Source: Sphingobacterium paludis (GTDB taxonomy: Bacteria; Bacteroidota; Bacteroidia; Sphingobacteriales; Sphingobacteriaceae). From it: 64,000 bases of DNA. Both the position numbers and the translations under genes were made by a program. The first letter of the stretch is position 1. Each line of letters opens with the position of its first letter. Under the pieces are notes generated by a model. It had not been told where the DNA came from. It was given only the letters and a program-made list of their open reading frames with translations, and did not search any database. Below are positions 63,545 to 64,000 of the stretch, one piece after another. The DNA is taken from contig NZ_SNZV01000005.1 of the NCBI RefSeq assembly GCF_004364125.1, forward strand, positions 62,001 to 126,000, read 5' to 3'.

Positions 63545-64000
63545 ATGGAACCTATTATCAGCGTAAGTAAACTTCAAGCAATAGACGTTAATCCATCGTT
63601 CGTTTTAGTCGACGCTACATCGGGCATAGATGCGAAAACAAACTATCTCATAAGCCATTTACTCGGGGCAAGATTTGTTGATCTTAACGAAGACTTATCC
63701 GCGTTGGAAGATCCGAAACATGGCGGACGACATCCGCTTCCTTCTACTACGCATTTTTCGAAAACGCTCAGCAAACTCGGAATAGATGCCAGCAGTCATG
63801 TTGTGGTGTATGACCGATTGAATGGAGCTAACGCGGCAGCACGTTTTTGGTGGATGGCGAAAGCTGCTGGGATAGCCAACGTGCAAGTTTTAGATGGGGG
63901 ATACCAGGCGGCAGAGGCTGCAGGCTATCCAATAGAGGCAGGTAAAAAGCCGCATCCTGATCCTTCCAATTTTCAATTTGATAGTTGGCTCTTGCCGACG
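63545..64000 (+). CDS. rhodanese-type sulfurtransferase, N-terminal part (partial, runs off right edge)
   Basis: 152 residues in frame from ATG 63545 to the window edge. The visible portion is a first rhodanese domain: FVLVDATSG near 19-27, HLLGARFVDLNEDLS near 39-53, GGRHPLPSTTHFSK, and VLDGGYQAAEAAGYP. The catalytic cysteine of thiosulfate or 3-mercaptopyruvate sulfurtransferase lies in the second domain, outside the window. It follows the MHS transporter by 19 bases. Part of cysteine and sulfane-sulfur handling. Confidence 0.85.
   Translation, partial: MEPIISVSKLQAIDVNPSFVLVDATSGIDAKTNYLISHLLGARFVDLNEDLSALEDPKHGGRHPLPSTTHFSKTLSKLGIDASSHVVVYDRLNGANAAARFWWMAKAAGIANVQVLDGGYQAAEAAGYPIEAGKKPHPDPSNFQFDSWLLPT

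Overview
The window looks like a chromosome segment from a Bacteroidota bacterium, most likely Sphingobacteriaceae (Sphingobacterium or a close relative). Evidence: SusC/SusD and Oar-type TonB receptors, many lipoproteins, the Bacteroidota -7 promoter word TAnnTTTG upstream of several genes, almost no Shine-Dalgarno sequences, and an rpsU gene that does carry a strong one. I see no tRNA, rRNA, CRISPR array, prophage, transposase or origin. Names below rest on recognising motifs and family patterns by eye; no database search was run.

Layout. 1-421 is the 5' part of an MscS-type channel (minus strand, runs off the left edge), followed by an FAD/NAD(P)-binding protein and a lipoprotein. 3.4-9.0 kb is a five-gene operon that reads as a copper-acquisition system: a small Cys-rich membrane protein, a lipoprotein with two FixH/YtkA-like Met/His loops, an OprC/NosA-like TonB receptor that keeps CxxxM and HxM copper-site motifs, an MbnP-like lipoprotein and an MbnH-like di-haem enzyme. 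9.2-16.9 kb is housekeeping and accessory material: GH15 glycosidase with an SDR, a repeat-rich intergenic segment, an NTF2-like protein, a phosphatase, a secreted 17-residue-repeat protein, a shortened acetyltransferase, a thioesterase and an ECF sigma factor. 17.6-20.6 kb has an astacin-like lipoprotein protease, an omptin-like beta-barrel and a phosphoesterase.

20.9-29.1 kb is a heavy-metal efflux operon: a small His/Cys-rich protein, a CzcA-type RND pump fused to its own TolC-like outer-membrane factor, a His-rich CzcB adaptor and a P1B-4-type (SPC/HEGST) ATPase, which suggests Co/Zn/Cd/Fe rather than Cu(I). 29.3-33.2 kb is an envelope-lipid glycosylation operon (ArnT-like, epimerase, GT2, duplicated LAB_N protein). 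33.2-41.6 kb has an Oar-like TonB receptor, a single-domain response regulator, a full-length MscS-like channel and a TlpA-type thioredoxin.

41.6-54.0 kb is the most unusual region: promoter, a 31-codon upstream ORF ending Met-Cys-Ser-Cys-Met, a strong hairpin, then SusC, SusD, two paralogous DoxX-like membrane proteins, a SoxD-like cytochrome, a SoxC-like molybdoenzyme, an FAD oxidoreductase and a YeiH-type putative sulfate exporter. It reads as a SusCD-coupled sulfur-compound uptake and oxidation locus, possibly controlled by a sulfur-amino-acid leader peptide. 54-64 kb holds an AraC-type regulator, DUF-type secreted proteins, a flavin-dependent oxidoreductase, an SF2 helicase, rpsU, an MHS-type transporter and the start of a rhodanese-type sulfurtransferase cut by the right edge.
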